From Climacium dendroides (Eukaryota > Streptophyta > Bryopsida > Hypnales > Climaciaceae): a stretch of DNA of 64,000 nucleotides. Under the pieces are notes generated by a model. That model ran no database searches. It was not told the origin of the DNA and saw only the letters and a list, made by a program, of their open reading frames with translations. The stretch covers positions 4,340,001 to 4,404,000 of the forward strand of contig OX467092.1 of assembly GCA_950106755.1 (NCBI GenBank). The letters are read 5' to 3'. The position numbers and the translations under genes were made by a program. Shown here one piece after another: positions 34,036 through 46,838 of this stretch (positions within the stretch are counted from its first letter, which is position 1; each line of letters starts with the position of its first letter).

Positions 34036-36700
34036 CATTTTCCTTGATTGCATTCAAGTAAGACGTGTCAGGAATAGCGAAAATTGTATGTGCACCCTGT
34101 AGAATCGGTTGTTGCAGATCGGCATCTGAACTTCGACTTTCCCAAAACTATGCGTGTTCGAAGCATTCATCTATTCCAAACAACGTTTTCATTTCATCTC
34201 CATAACTAATTGGGTTCCAGTCATTCACAAGAGAAAAGAGTAGCAAAACGGAACATTCAAGTGAGCAAAGAAAATATCCACCGATTCAGAATGTGATGGT
34301 CGCCACCGTAACACGTCACAGCGTCTGCACAGTCCTGGCCGTGTGGCTCACCAAAGCTCTTTTGGAGGGCTCCACAATCACAACTTGCAAAACTCAAGAC
34401 CCCTACCGTAGCTCTCCAAATCTCTTCTTTTGAGGGTAAACTAAGGGCCGTTTTACACTATGGTGGAGATGTGCACCGGTTGCTCAAAGAAGTTTTGAGA
34501 TGTTGGAGAAAATGAAAACACAATAAAATAATGCCATATCAAGTTTTGACCAGTTGCAATGTTAGCTTAAATACCAAGCGGAGAGGCCTTTTGGACAACT
34601 TCACCAAGATGTAGGGCTTTTTTTTCATTTTTAAAAAATGTCAACATTAACCCTTAAACGACGAGCCAATCATCTTGTTTGTACCAAGCTACTGTAGAAG
34701 ACGTTTCCATTTCCCACAAAATTTGGAGGATGAATAGTTGCACTTATGTCCTACATGGAGAGATTCTATGTCATCCATCAAACGCAAACGTCTACCTCGA
34801 CGTTTAAGGGTTAAATGTTATAGTCATACTCCAAATTTCAACATTCATTTACATATTGGATAGAGAATATCACATTAGCACATATCGCATATCCATAATT
34901 CTATTTTCATTCATAATTTGACAATTTCATGCAAGTTTTTTATTTTAAAGTTTTCTAGCAATTTTCCACCCTTTCAATACTATTTGTATTCTAAGGGCAT
35001 GGAGTGGGGTCCATTACTTTGGTATAGATGACCACCAAATTGCCAAAAAAAGATACATTGAATTAGATGAGAGTTTTGCAATGTGAAAGAAGAAGAGGTG
35101 TAGAGCTAGCTAATCTATATCTATACCCTAAGTTAGGCTGTTTTGTTTTGTTTGATACGTTGAGATCTAAGAAACCATGAGGCTTTCAAGTTGCATTCTT
35201 GGTACCATTGGAAAGCTTTGCATAAGGAGGGGTGCATAGACTTTGTTTTGTGAAGTTTGGATTTATGGTATGAAAATGATTGAGTTTCAAAGTTTTTATG
35301 AATTCAAAAATTGAATTAAATTATTTTTTATTTTAGAAAATATAACTTGCACATCGCATGTCCAAATGCTACAAAATAAAGCCCTTGCACTCCTTCGTGC
35401 ATAAAGCTTCCTATTTGTATCGATAACACAACTTTTTGCACCACAACAAAGTCCATGCACTCCTTCATGTATAAAAGATATTGAATTTTAAAGTTTTTAC
35501 TAATTAGAAAATTAAAATGTTATTTTTATTTTTATTTTGGGAATGACAATAGTACAAGGCATACTAGTATTAATAGACATAAAAGAAACCTTCAATTGCA
35601 TGGATGAAATATGCCTCAATAAAATGACAATAAAAGAAATTGGAGTTCTCTGAAGGTTAGGTTCTTAGGGGTTGAAGTTGTTCAAAAAACTTGACCTCTG
35701 AAAAACTCCCTTTATAAAAAGTGTTGCCATATACATGTCATTTTTTCACCAGTGTTTTTTTTTCTCACAATTTGGTGCAAAATTGCACCAAAATTTTTGG
35801 CTTGGCACTATTTGATAGTTTTTACTGGACTGCAAACCTCTACATTAATATGGCAGTTAAAACGGTCTATCAAATATGGGTTGTCTATTAAAAAAACATG
35901 AAAGCCCTCTTGTAAATCACTAGAAAACTTCAAATTAAAAAAATATTGGATGAAATTGCCAAATTGTGGATGAAAATAGAATTATGGATATGTGATGTTT
36001 TCTATTCATTATGTGGATTAATGTTGAAATTTGGAGCACTACTATTACATTTAATATTGCCACTATGGCACTTCATAGAAAATGAAAAAGAAAACCCTGG
36101 TTTTCACCCATGCTTGAAGTTCTCCATCTAACAAGTCTTGACTATAGTATAAATTCTATTTGGGTGAGAACAAAATTTCCTCCAAGCATAATGTTCCATT
36201 TCCACACAATTCTTGACTGGTGTACTTTTCCACCATAGTATAAAGTGGCTCTAAATTCATCCACACATGCATCAAAAAAATATTTTGTGTCCTTCGTAAT
36301 GAGATATAAATAGCTTGCCTTTTGTATACTAAACTAGAAATAGTTTAAATGTTCAAATCTCCAAATTAAGACCCATGTTTAGAATGTTGAGAGGCCTTCA
36401 ACCTTGTGGGGATGAAGATTCAATTTGAAGAATCTATGTTGTTTTATTGGTAGGGATGATGTGCCCCTAGTAGGACACTTAGGTAAAGTTTGGACACATC
36501 AAAAATTCTAAAAGGCTTACTTGGCATATCTTGGTGGGGATGTTCTTAGAGCATTTCTATTGGGATGCACTAATCAAGCCTTCGCTAGGCTCTGCTTTCT
36601 CATTTATATATTCAAAATTCGTTAGAAGAGTTTAGAATGTCAAATATAAAGGCCAATATTAGAGATGTCAGAAGACAAAAAACCCGTATGATATCAATAT
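34036..36700. other. Intergenic, no gene seen
   Basis: AT-rich sequence with a family 5 element (34647-34814). Near 35140-35330 there is a diverged copy of the TTGTTTTGTTTG..ACGTTGAGATCT..TTGGTACC..GGAAAGCTTT..GGAGGGGTGCA repeat, which recurs at 32870-33060 and, inverted, at 36745-37260. Confidence 0.55.
34647..34814 (-). mobile_element. Repeat family 5, short copy
   Basis: A 168-bp element with inverted ends TTAACCCTTAAACGACGAG and CTCGACGTTTAAGGGTTAA. The interior matches the reverse of parts of 60150-60379 (GGAGGATGAATAGTTGCA block), with an internal deletion. Confidence 0.78.
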
Positions 36701-36744
36701 AAACTAGAGTGCCCTATGGCGTTGCCACAATCAAAACAAAAGTA

Positions 36745-37200
36745 AAAGTAATTTTCTAATTTTTTTAGAACCAAAAACAACTCAAAAATCCATAACTTTT
36801 TCACCGTCAGTCGGAATGCCACGAAACCAAGCCTGTGCACCCCTCCTCATTGAGAGCTTTCTGACGATACCAAAATTACCAAGATTGTGACTAAAACAAA
36901 ACTGAAAGTAATTTTTTAATTTTCTTAAAATCAAAAACAACTCCAAAAATCAAGAACTTTCTCACGTGAGTTGGAACGCCAGAAAACCAAGCCCGTGCAC
37001 CCCTCCTCACTGAGGGCTTTCCGACGGTACCAAGATCGTGACCAAAATATAAGAAAAAGTAATTTTCTAATTTTTCAGAACCAAAAATAACTCAAAAATG
37101 CGCAACTTCCACACCATACGTCGGAACGCCACGAAACCAAGCCGGTGCACCCCTCCTTGTCTAGGGCTTTCCGACAGTACCAAGCACGCGATCGGGGGAC
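36745..37200 (-). repeat. Three-copy tandem repeat, about 155 bp unit
   Basis: Units start at 36745, 36904 and 37056 with AAAGTAATTTTYTAATTTT and carry CCAAAAAYAACTCMAAAAAT-type, GTYGGAAYGCCACGAAACCA and GTGCACCCCTCCT blocks. GC content rises in each copy towards the GTGCACC part. Single diverged copies lie inverted at 32870-33060 and 35140-35330. The right edge runs into a CAAA-rich simple repeat (about 37228-37258). Confidence 0.82.
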
Positions 37201-37362
37201 GCACGGTCCGGGAGATCTCAACGTGACAAACAAAACAAAACAAACAAACAAAACAAACCACTTGTCTTAATAGAAGAGATATTGAATTTATATCCAAATT
37301 ATAACTTCTACATACATTTGATGAATCACATTGAAATAAAAAATTAACATTATAAAGTATTA

Positions 37363-38256
37363 ACCCCTAATGGACTAAGGAGTCTACTTTGGGTTTTTTG
37401 AGAACTTGTGCAAACTCTATTGACTTTACAATTTGGGATTTTTTGATAATTTTTTTAGAATGCATACTAATCATTCTAATCTATATGTGAAGCTTTCTTG
37501 GAGGTCAATCCAATAAATATTACAAAATTTACAAGAATTTTTTTCATTTCAATGTCAAATCAAGTAGCTAAAAATATATTGTAAAAAAACAAAAAAAAAT
37601 TGGATTATATTGTTGATACTTACTCAAAGACATTTGAACCGTTAAATTCCAAATATTGAGGTGCAAGTTATGAGGACTTTTATTTTTTGCAAACAATGGA
37701 GGTAGAAAAAACATCTTTTGAATTCAATTTTGAAAATTTCAAATAAAAACCAAATCATTGGGTATATGTTTTTTTAGTAGAATATGATCACCATTGGAAT
37801 AATCAATACTCATTTTTTTAGAAATTATTAGTAATTTATTTTTTTCATTCATTTAGTACTAGCTCTATTTTATAATTTTTTAAAAGACGAATGAAAAAAA
37901 ATTTGGTTAAATTTTTACATTTATTTTCAACCCATTTTTCAGTAGATTGACTAAACTGTGCCCAAGTTATGGGGCATACATGTTTGTTTTTTTCTAAAAT
38001 TGTTGAATGACAAAACTTTTTCTTTTGGAAGGACTAAAAAAAACCTATACTTTGAAGTTTAGCACATTGAACTTGCAATTGGTGAGGATATTGTTTATTC
38101 TAAAGTTTTGGAAGGATGTTCGTGTACAAGTTAAATAAAGAATCCTACAATTGAATCTATTACAAAACTAAATATATAGATGAAGATTTCAGCCTTGCTT
38201 GGAGATGAGTATTTTAATGTAGTTTTAGCCCCTAAACATCAAGGAACTTTAGGGCT
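37363..38256 (+). mobile_element. Repeat family 1, full-length copy G
   Basis: An 894-bp piece starting TTAACCCCTAATGGACTAAG and ending GGAACTTTAGGGCTTAA. The size and ends match family 1; the interior is AT-rich, noncoding and diverged from the other copies. Confidence 0.6.
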
Positions 38257-40525
38257 TAATATAAATAAAAAATTAAATATCAAATATTTAAAAATTAGAG
38301 AACCTTTATAACATTATTAGCTAATGAAAGGGATCTATTAAATAAATACAAAACACTTCTAAAAGGTTGAATATTCAAACAACGAGTCTAATAGAGAAAA
38401 GACACTAATACCACACAATTAGGATGCTTGTGGAAGAAATGATATTACTTTTGGAAATATTTTTTCATTGAATAAACCTTCTAAGGTAGTGAATAAAGGT
38501 TGTTACTATTGCATAATGCTAGGTTTGGATGATAATTGCATTTTAGTCTTGTGATTTCAAATTGTCATTTTGCCAAATTTAGAAGTTTAGACAATCACCA
38601 TGTGTTTAGGAGGATTTTACATAGGGATAATTGTATATGCATTTATAATTACCTTCTATGAACCTAAGACCATTGACAAAATGTCTTTAGGTTTAATTGT
38701 ATATACAATATAATTTACTTGGGAGAGAATTTTTTTCTCATGTACACAATGATTCATTGCAGATAGGTACATGTACCTATTTGCAATGAATATTATGTAC
38801 CTATCTACAAAGAATATTATATACTCTATATGAATCATATGAAATTTCAAGAAAAGCACTAATGTACAACTAAATCATACTTTAATAGTCTCCTATAGAT
38901 ATAGGTATCCAATTGTAATTTAAAACACAGATATTGAGGGGGAGGGTGAAATGTAATTTTTATTTTGTGTCCAAAATTTTAGATCAAATGCATAAAAAAA
39001 CAAGAATATAATACTCCCAAGCAATTACATAAACATCTTTAGGATTAATAGCATTAATCCCTTAAAGACTAGAGGTAATCCAGAATTCCAAAATGAAAAA
39101 TGAAAATTAGAGATATATTAAAAATGAAAATTTGAATAATTTTTAATAATTAATTTTAAACAAAAATTATAAAATATGATCCATAGGTCATATTCATGTG
39201 GTTAGTTATACTATTGCATCAACTAATAATTTTCAATAAATCTTGAAATTTGAAATTGATTATAGAATTAATTTTTATAAGATTTTTTTTATGCCAAAAA
39301 TATCAAGATTTAATTAAGGTGATTTTAAAAATAATAATATATTTATTGAAATAGTTTTTTAATTTTTTTAATTGGAAAAGTAAATTTTTGAAGCCATACA
39401 TCTTTAAATCCTTGAAACTATAGAAGATTTGCAAAAGAAAATTGTAAAAATCTATAGCACACAAATATATGAGGACCAATACAATAACCTACAAAACATG
39501 GTTAGATGAATGATGAGAGCATTTTTCCCAAAATTTAGCATGTAATTTTTGTTGGAATGCCCCTTTAAAACTTGAGCTTGTAATGGTATCAGTGAAGCAT
39601 CCTAATTCCAAAAATCATTGGGAAATGTTGACACTTCCAAAATCTACTACTCAGTGTTTGATAGTTGTTGAAGAACAAAGAGGACATAAAGAATGAAGTA
39701 CCAAAATAAAATTTCTCAAAAAGTGTCACATGTTTTCATGGTATTTTTTTAAGGTGACAAGGACATATCAAGTTTTGACATAGAGATTCATTATCGACAT
39801 TTCCTTATTGGATTCGACCCTCACATATAGAATTAGCCATGTGTGGCTATAGTGGAAAATTTTGACAAATACTTTGATTCAAAGGGATAGAAGCAAGGAC
39901 ACATCCTTGTAGTGTTTCTTGGGGGCAATTTATCACTTAACCCCTAAATGTCTATAGTCTTCTTCAAAATTGATGTTTTGAAAAAAATCATTATAAAGTA
40001 TTATTTAAAAGAATATTTTGGAATTGATATACAAATGAAAGTTGTAAATTTTGAATTTCAAATTTCATCCATATGGTTAGATTCACCAATGCTATAACCA
40101 ATATTTCTTTTAAGGATTTTGAAAGGAAAATTTTAAAAATTCATTAAAAATTCAATTACAAATAAAATATTATCATTTTTGGAGTAAAACTTGTTTGAAT
40201 GGATTTCAAAGGAGGTTTTCTTGGCATGGTGATTTTTAAATTTTTTTGTATTCTTTACATTTGTATGACTTCATTTTTGCAAAATCTAATTTCAAACTAG
40301 AGTCAATGCAATTTTGGCTTGGTCAACCACTTGATATACTTCTACATTTGTGATTTTAGAAAAATAAAAAATATACTCTAATAACACCAAATCCAAATGA
40401 TAGATAGGACAAAAACTTGATAAAGTATCTCCACAAATTTTAATGACTTTCATCCAAGTAATAACCAAAAAGTAACAAGAATATGAATTTGTTCATTGTC
40501 CAGAAATTGAATGTTGAAGTGTTTA
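38257..40525. other. AT-rich intergenic, no gene seen
   Basis: No gene is supported. Family 1-like left ends without clear right partners occur near 39058 (TTAATCCCTTAAAGAC) and 39938 (TTAACCCCTAAATGTC), suggesting truncated copies. A perfect 18-bp palindrome lies at 38763-38780. Confidence 0.55.
38763..38780. repeat. Perfect 18-bp palindrome
   Basis: The sequence ATAGGTACATGTACCTAT is its own reverse complement. It sits within loosely repeated TACCTAT(C/T)T and AATGAATATTAT motifs. No associated gene. Confidence 0.9.
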
Positions 40526-41434
40526 ATCCCATAGGACCATGATTATGTTGTCATCAAAAACACTCCTAAATTGCCATTTTTAGTACGAGTGCCAAATTTT
40601 GAAAAAAAATCATTTTAGGACACATGTAATTGTAGGATCTTGTAGTATGCTAACTTGAGAACATGTAGAATTTTTTTTAGAAATTTCCACCATGTGAATT
40701 GCAAGATATTAGCGTTTAAAGTAACAAAAATCTTTTCCTAAGCCCTTCAAAAAATCGAGCATTTACAAGGTTACATTGGTATATAAAAATGTTTAAAATG
40801 GTGGTGCTTCATTAATTTCACTTTTCAAAGTAAGTTGGCCACATGCTTAAAAATTATTAGATCATTTGGAATTGTAGAACATATAGGAAAAAATAGTAAG
40901 TAGAAAGTAGAGACTAATTCAAAATACTAAATTATTAACAATTTATTTATGGAATTGAAAAATGCCAATCCCAATGGTTATAATAAACAATTCACACCTA
41001 ACATTTTTATTTATTTTTCCAAAATTATAAAAAATTAAGGCAAATAAAGGACTTTAAAGTTTATTTTAGAGTAGAAAATTCATAGCTGCCTACAAACTAA
41101 AATTCCTTATAACTTTTGACTCATTGATCAAAATGGAATGATTCAAATCTTTCCACATGTACATAAATCTAGAAGATCAAATTCAAATTTTTGTTTCTAA
41201 AAAAATTGATTTTAAAAATTTGTCCAAACTACTAGTTTACAAAAAAAAAACTCATATTAGGCCATAACTTTTGACTCGTATTTCCAAATGTTTTGAATGT
41301 TAATGCTTATGAAAGATGTTCCTTGTCCACGCCTTCCATTAAAATTTTGGACCCAAAACATGGAAAGCTCTGGTCACATGTACTTGTCCAAAATTGCTAT
41401 GTTGCCAAATTTAGCAAACTAGGCCTTTAGGGAT
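40526..41434 (+). mobile_element. Repeat family 1, full-length copy C
   Basis: A 909-bp piece beginning TTAATCCCATAGGACCATG and ending GGCCTTTAGGGATTAA. Interior blocks such as TTGCAAGATATTAGCGTTTA are shared with copy A in the same orientation, and with copy D (55150-56737) in reverse. Noncoding. Confidence 0.78.
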
Positions 41435-41958
41435 TAACCCTTGAGCGCCCCACATGGCCAAAATGTGGCCTCTTTGATTTGGAAGGTTGTCCTTGTTTGA
41501 CTGTTATTATCTTTCAAACAGTATGGTCAATCATTAGTTAATTTCCATGCACCTTTGAACCTTTCTCCACTACCAATCACTATTGTCAATATTTTGTGGA
41601 TCTCATTTTGAATGGTAGTTTAAGAGGAGTTAGTTCCACAATGTTTGGATATAGTGAATTTGAGTTGGGTGCTCAGGGGTTAAGGGCTAGAAGCCCTATA
41701 TTTTTTTTGAGGGAATATTTGACAATAGATTTTCATATTTCCAATAAATGGAATCATTTAATTGCTAAAATATCTAGAGAAAGTATCCCTCTATCATAGA
41801 TGAATTTCCATATTTTTGAATGAATATTTGTGTTTTCATCTACATTTTGTTTGTTTCATCCCCATCCATGGATGTGAATAGCTCAACGGAGACGGATCGC
41901 TTTCTGCGCTGCCAAAAAAAAGAATGAAAAAAATCCCAGAATCCAGAAACCGCGTCCC

Positions 41959-42084
41959 GCACGTGCCTTCCAAACGAAGTACAAGATCGCACGCGGTTTC
42001 CCCCGTCCACGTGCCGCACCCGCACTGGCTCTGACTTTAACGCGGAAACTGGACCCCACCACTCGCTGACGTCAGCCTAGGGTT
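41959..42084 (+). promoter_or_regulatory. Calmodulin promoter: two G-boxes, TGACGTCA element, telo-box-like motif
   Basis: CACGTG G-boxes lie at 41960-41965 and 42008-42013. A palindromic TGACGTCA (bZIP/TGA-type site) lies at 42067-42074, followed by CTAGGGTTT. VCGCGB motifs (CAMTA-type sites, for example ACGCGG near 41991 and 42040) are also present. All are within 750 bp upstream of the calmodulin ATG and inside a GC-rich island that contrasts with the AT-rich DNA before it. No clear TATA box. Factor binding is inferred from motif knowledge only. Confidence 0.6.
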
Positions 42085-42664
42085 TGGCGCCCATCGTCTA
42101 CTCCATTGCAACAACAGCAGCAACGGCCTCCCTCGCCTCCTCCCCGTGCTCCCTCATTGTCGTCGCTGCAGCTCTACATCCCGTACGCACCATCTTCTCC
42201 ACTCTCCACTCCGGTACTGCACCCCCGACCCCCTTGCCGTCCTCCCCACGCTTGTTTGTCCCGTTTTTCCTCGTTCCTGGACACCCGGTTTGCTGACTTC
42301 GGCCGGGGATCCCAGTTGTAGTGTCCGTTTCTTCCCAGTCATGCTCTCTCTCGCCATGCTCGTGGGTTATCGTATTGATCGTTTGAGCTTCGATAGTGGA
42401 TGAGTTTCTCTGCGGGGTCTGTGATTGTGGATTAGTTTCTATGAGTGTTTTGGTCTATTACTGCTTGGGAGTTCGGTCGGGACGTGAATTTTGGAGCATG
42501 ATCTTGGAAAAGAGTGCATGTCGGTGTGTTGTGAGATGATGTTTAATCTGCTGTTGCTAGTGTGGAATTCGATGTGGCCTGATGTTGATCTGGGGGAGGG
42601 TGTGTTTCGTGATTTGGAAGTGGTTGTGTGACTGATGTATGTGGATGTTGTTGTCGTGCAGTGA

Positions 42665-43558
<894 letters not shown>

Positions 43559-45120
43559 ATGGGAGGACGCGAGTATTAAGTGCACCCGGAGATAGGTCCT
43601 CCCCGTGGTATCTGTGGCTTAGATAGAGAATTAGTATCCCTCTCTGGTGGTGGCTTTTACTGCTAGACTATTCGTTAGCTTCCTGTAGTTCGATGACAGA
43701 CGACCCAGTGGACGACCCATTCTTCCTGATTCCAAGGGGAATCCCTTGCTCCTGCTTCTCCTTACTTGGAGCATCCTGACGTGCTCTGTTGGTGGCAGGA
43801 TTCCGACCTATTGTTGACACGTCCGTGAGCGTGCGATCCCCATCCTTTGTTTGGATGTGCTAGAGCTTGTTGTTTGCGCCTTTGGGTTCCTAGTCTTTCT
43901 GTTGAGAAGCAGCTGAGGCCTAGCCCTGTTTCATGATTGGAGCTCCAAACTTGTGATGGATGCTGTGTTTAGGCTTGTGTCATGCCGTGCACATGGGTTG
44001 CAATGTTGTCTTTTTGCAGCCTTGCTCGGTGCTTGTAGGTTGTTCATGTAATTACCGCTACTTTATACGGAGGATTTATTTTGTCAATAGTCATGCCGGA
44101 AAGTATTGGTTTGCACATTGTGAATGGATATCGGTCAGTGCCGTTACTTGTGTGGATACATATTTATTCGCTGAACAAATATACTCGTTATACATATTTA
44201 CTCGTTAGTACGATGAATTACCTGGTGAATTACATTGTTCCAGTTTTCTATTATCATTGCCTCTCTTGTTTGCACCGACGTATGACGTAATCTCCGCGTA
44301 CAAGATGATATTTTCATGGATGTGTGGTCAACGAGACTCACCACGCCGGTGCTTTCTATGTATATGTGTTTATTGATTTGAACGTGTGGACTTGCATTGT
44401 CAAACCGATTGAAATGTAAGCCGATTGGCTATGGGGATCGAAGGGAGGAGGCTTTGCATTGACAGAAGCTACTTGAGATGAGGTTCAGAAGGACATTCCT
44501 GAAATCAAGCTAGAATAAATTACGTGTTGGGTCATCTGAATATCTAATTCTGGTGAATTTGGCCACTCCATGGGCAATTTTTTGTCCACAAGCTGCGAGT
44601 GCTCGTCAGAATCTGCGATAAGTGTTAGAATCTATTACACGAACCACTTTGCGTCTCATCCAATTTTGGCCACTACAAGATTATCATAAATGCTAGTATG
44701 CTACTCAATCATCTGAAACCAGGCTTCGCAAGCTTCTTGAATTATCAATCCAACGCTGTGCAGAGGGCAGCTGGTAATCTTCGATTTGTCGCAGCCTAAT
44801 AGTGTCTATTAGGATTTCTTCCCTTGGATTTGCGAAACCTCTGACAATGTCGAAGGAGCAAAACTCGCAGATTCTATCAAGCTTTCCCAAAAGTCCAAAA
44901 GTAAAAGTAAAAATAAAGTAATGCTCGATTCTCTGCTGATTCTCTTTCATGTCGATCTGGACGGAATTTGATTTTTGTCGTCATTCCCAATTTTAAAATC
45001 GCCAAAAAATATGAAAATGTGGTACTGTATATGGTATTGCACATGTGGTATGTCGTATGTAACGGAATTGGGCGTACGGTAGTACAAGACGGGTCAATGG
45101 ATCGCGGGCTTGTGTCTCAA
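43559..45120. other. 3' region of calmodulin and convergent intergenic space
   Basis: The first several hundred bases are probably calmodulin 3' UTR. The rest separates two convergent genes (calmodulin +, the At5g43822-like gene -). An 81-codon ATG frame on the minus strand (44705-44950) lies downstream of the minus-strand gene's stop codon. I do not recognise it and treat it as chance or 3' UTR. Confidence 0.5.
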
Positions 45121-46838
45121 TCACCAAACATCACCAGCAGCAATGACTTCGAAAATGCGTTTTACTGTCACAAGTGCAAAACAACTTCTTGTCATTGGAG
45201 GTAGTGACTGTTTCAGCTGATGAACGCAGAACAAGAGAAAAGACGTAAGTGCGTTACACATACAGAAATAAAACTTCAGAAACCAAATGTACAGGTTGAT
45301 GCAAGCGGGCTAACTGCAAGCGAGCCAAAAAATTCGAGGCACGTGCTAGAGGATGAGTGCAATGACAAACCTTCATCCGGAGGCAGGTTTGGTTGGTCTT
45401 GAAGCACTGCTTGCAAAGCGCAAACATCGTCTCTCCTATTGCGCAGAGAAGACATTGATTAGACACTGCAAATTGTAACAAGAACGCATTAATTATTCAT
45501 TCTATCATAAAATTGGTTAGATCCAAACAATTCACACAGTTGCAAGAAATGAAGAAATTTTTCCAATACTGGTAAGGAAGAGGAAAATAAATGTTACCTG
45601 GATTCGTAAGACAGTGATGAAATAATTGCAAGCTTCAACTTATGCCTGAGTGTACAAATACCACTCATTGGTGAGTCTCATGGTTATGCATTCTGCAAAT
45701 TTCTATAATTAGACTATTTGCTTGCTTCATGTGGTGCATGTCATTGTTGCGCTTGTCTTATCTTTGAGACGATTTTTTTTTGGTGGGGCTAATGTCTCAG
45801 TGTTGAGCTGGAGAAGATGATGAAGTCATTTGAGAAGTTATGGCGAGATGGAATGGGGTTACTGAAAGCTGAGAAGATAACCACACAACAATCTGATCAA
45901 AGGGTTGGGCCAAGATCAAGTTTGAAGGATTGCATTCAAGGCCTTCATGATCTTTACATAATGCATCGAGACGAGTAAGTCTGTTGTGATTTCTGGCATC
46001 CGCTTCTTCATTACCTTTATCCAGTTAATAGAGAGTTTGCTCCAATGCTAGAACTATACTATGTCCTGACGATTTTAGGTCTGGTCTAGTTGAACCAGAC
46101 ATATGTGAGATTCACAAGCAGGCAAAGGTCACATAGTGGAATGCATCGAGCGCACTATGAGTTCTAGTTGTTCAATCTGCATTGCTGGCAAGGCTTTAAC
46201 GACGGATGTCATTTTCTCCATGATGCCATAATTCTTTGCTTCCAGGAGCACCTGAAGCCAACAATTAACAGCTTCTCATACAAGGCTTTAAAATTCCTTT
46301 CACGCGCAAGTTTTCAACATAAAGCTTCACACAAGTCTGTCCTCCCAAGTTGCGATTAAAGAATGTCACAAATGGCCTAATCTCTAAACCCTAAACCGAA
46401 GGGTGATATGGATTTCCTCCAAAAAAATTCATAACTTCGGAAAACAAAATGCCTAAAGCCTTTGGCCTTGCCAGGACAAAGTAGCTGAGAATCGATCTGA
46501 CCTAGTGGTCGATATTCTAAAGCAATGCATGCCTCACAGCACTGTTTCTGCTTGATCCATTGTGAATATCAACTGAAATTTTCATATTCGAAACAAACTT
46601 TCAAATGATAATTATTCTGTTTTTACCGAGACGAAATCCACACCACCATAGAGCAATCGAGAATACAAATTAAAATACACCATAAAAAGAAATAGAACTA
46701 GAGTACCGGCAATCTCTCGAGAATAGCACCAGCATTCTCGAACTGTTTCAGAAGTCGTGTCTGTAGATCCTCCCACGCGTTGTGAAGATCCAAAGCGCGA
46801 CGGTACCTTTGCTCAAATTTCTTTACCAAGCGCTCCAT
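45121..46838 (-). CDS. At5g43822-like plant protein (probable C1orf109/AIRIM relative); one internal exon inverted
   Basis: Minus-strand exons: 46707-46838 (start MERLVKKFEQRYRRALDLHN), 46133-46251 (VLLEAKNYGIMEK...), 45598-45645 (HKLKLAIISSLSYES), 45371-45435 (ALQAVLQDQPNLPPDE) and 45121-45164 (KRIFEVIAAGDVW, stop). All have GT-AG borders and joining phases. Order and motifs match what I recall of the small plant protein At5g43822 (about 190 aa), thought to be related to human C1orf109/AIRIM, a ribosome-biogenesis factor; this identification is from memory. The missing third exon (58 residues, including SLKDCIQGLHDLYIMHRDE) lies at 45801-45974 on the PLUS strand between exons 2 and 4. With it the protein would be 193 aa, the family length. 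Without it exon 2 joins exon 4 in frame to give 135 aa. A telo-box lies about 110 bp upstream of the ATG, as in many ribosome-related plant genes. Confidence 0.75.
45801..45974 (+). other. Inverted exon 3 of the minus-strand At5g43822-like gene
   Basis: A 174-nt open segment with its own acceptor (aatgtctcag before 45801) and strong donor GTAAGT at 45975, all on the plus strand. It begins with one base that completes the two bases left by exon 2, and ends with two bases that are completed by exon 4. The encoded coil (VELEKMMKSFEKLWRDG) continues the heptad register of exon 2 (IEQLELIVRSMHST) without interruption. The minus strand between exons 2 and 4 holds no other candidate. The inverted block must have one end in 45646-45800 and the other in 45975-46132. 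No flanking inverted repeats were seen. Confidence 0.75.

Noticed and set aside
44705..44950. 81-codon ATG frame on the minus strand
   Set aside because: It lies just downstream of the stop codon of the minus-strand gene and shows no recognisable domain, so 3' UTR or chance is more likely.
45254..45481. 75-codon Cys-rich minus-strand frame overlapping exon 5 of the At5g43822-like gene
   Set aside because: It is an alternative frame of the real exon; the frame encoding ALQAVLQDQPNLPPDE fits the phases and the family.
46078..46129. Possible plus-strand exon after the inverted exon (behind gacgattttag)
   Set aside because: Phase fits by chance, but the peptide does not match the family, while the minus-strand exon at 45598-45645 does.
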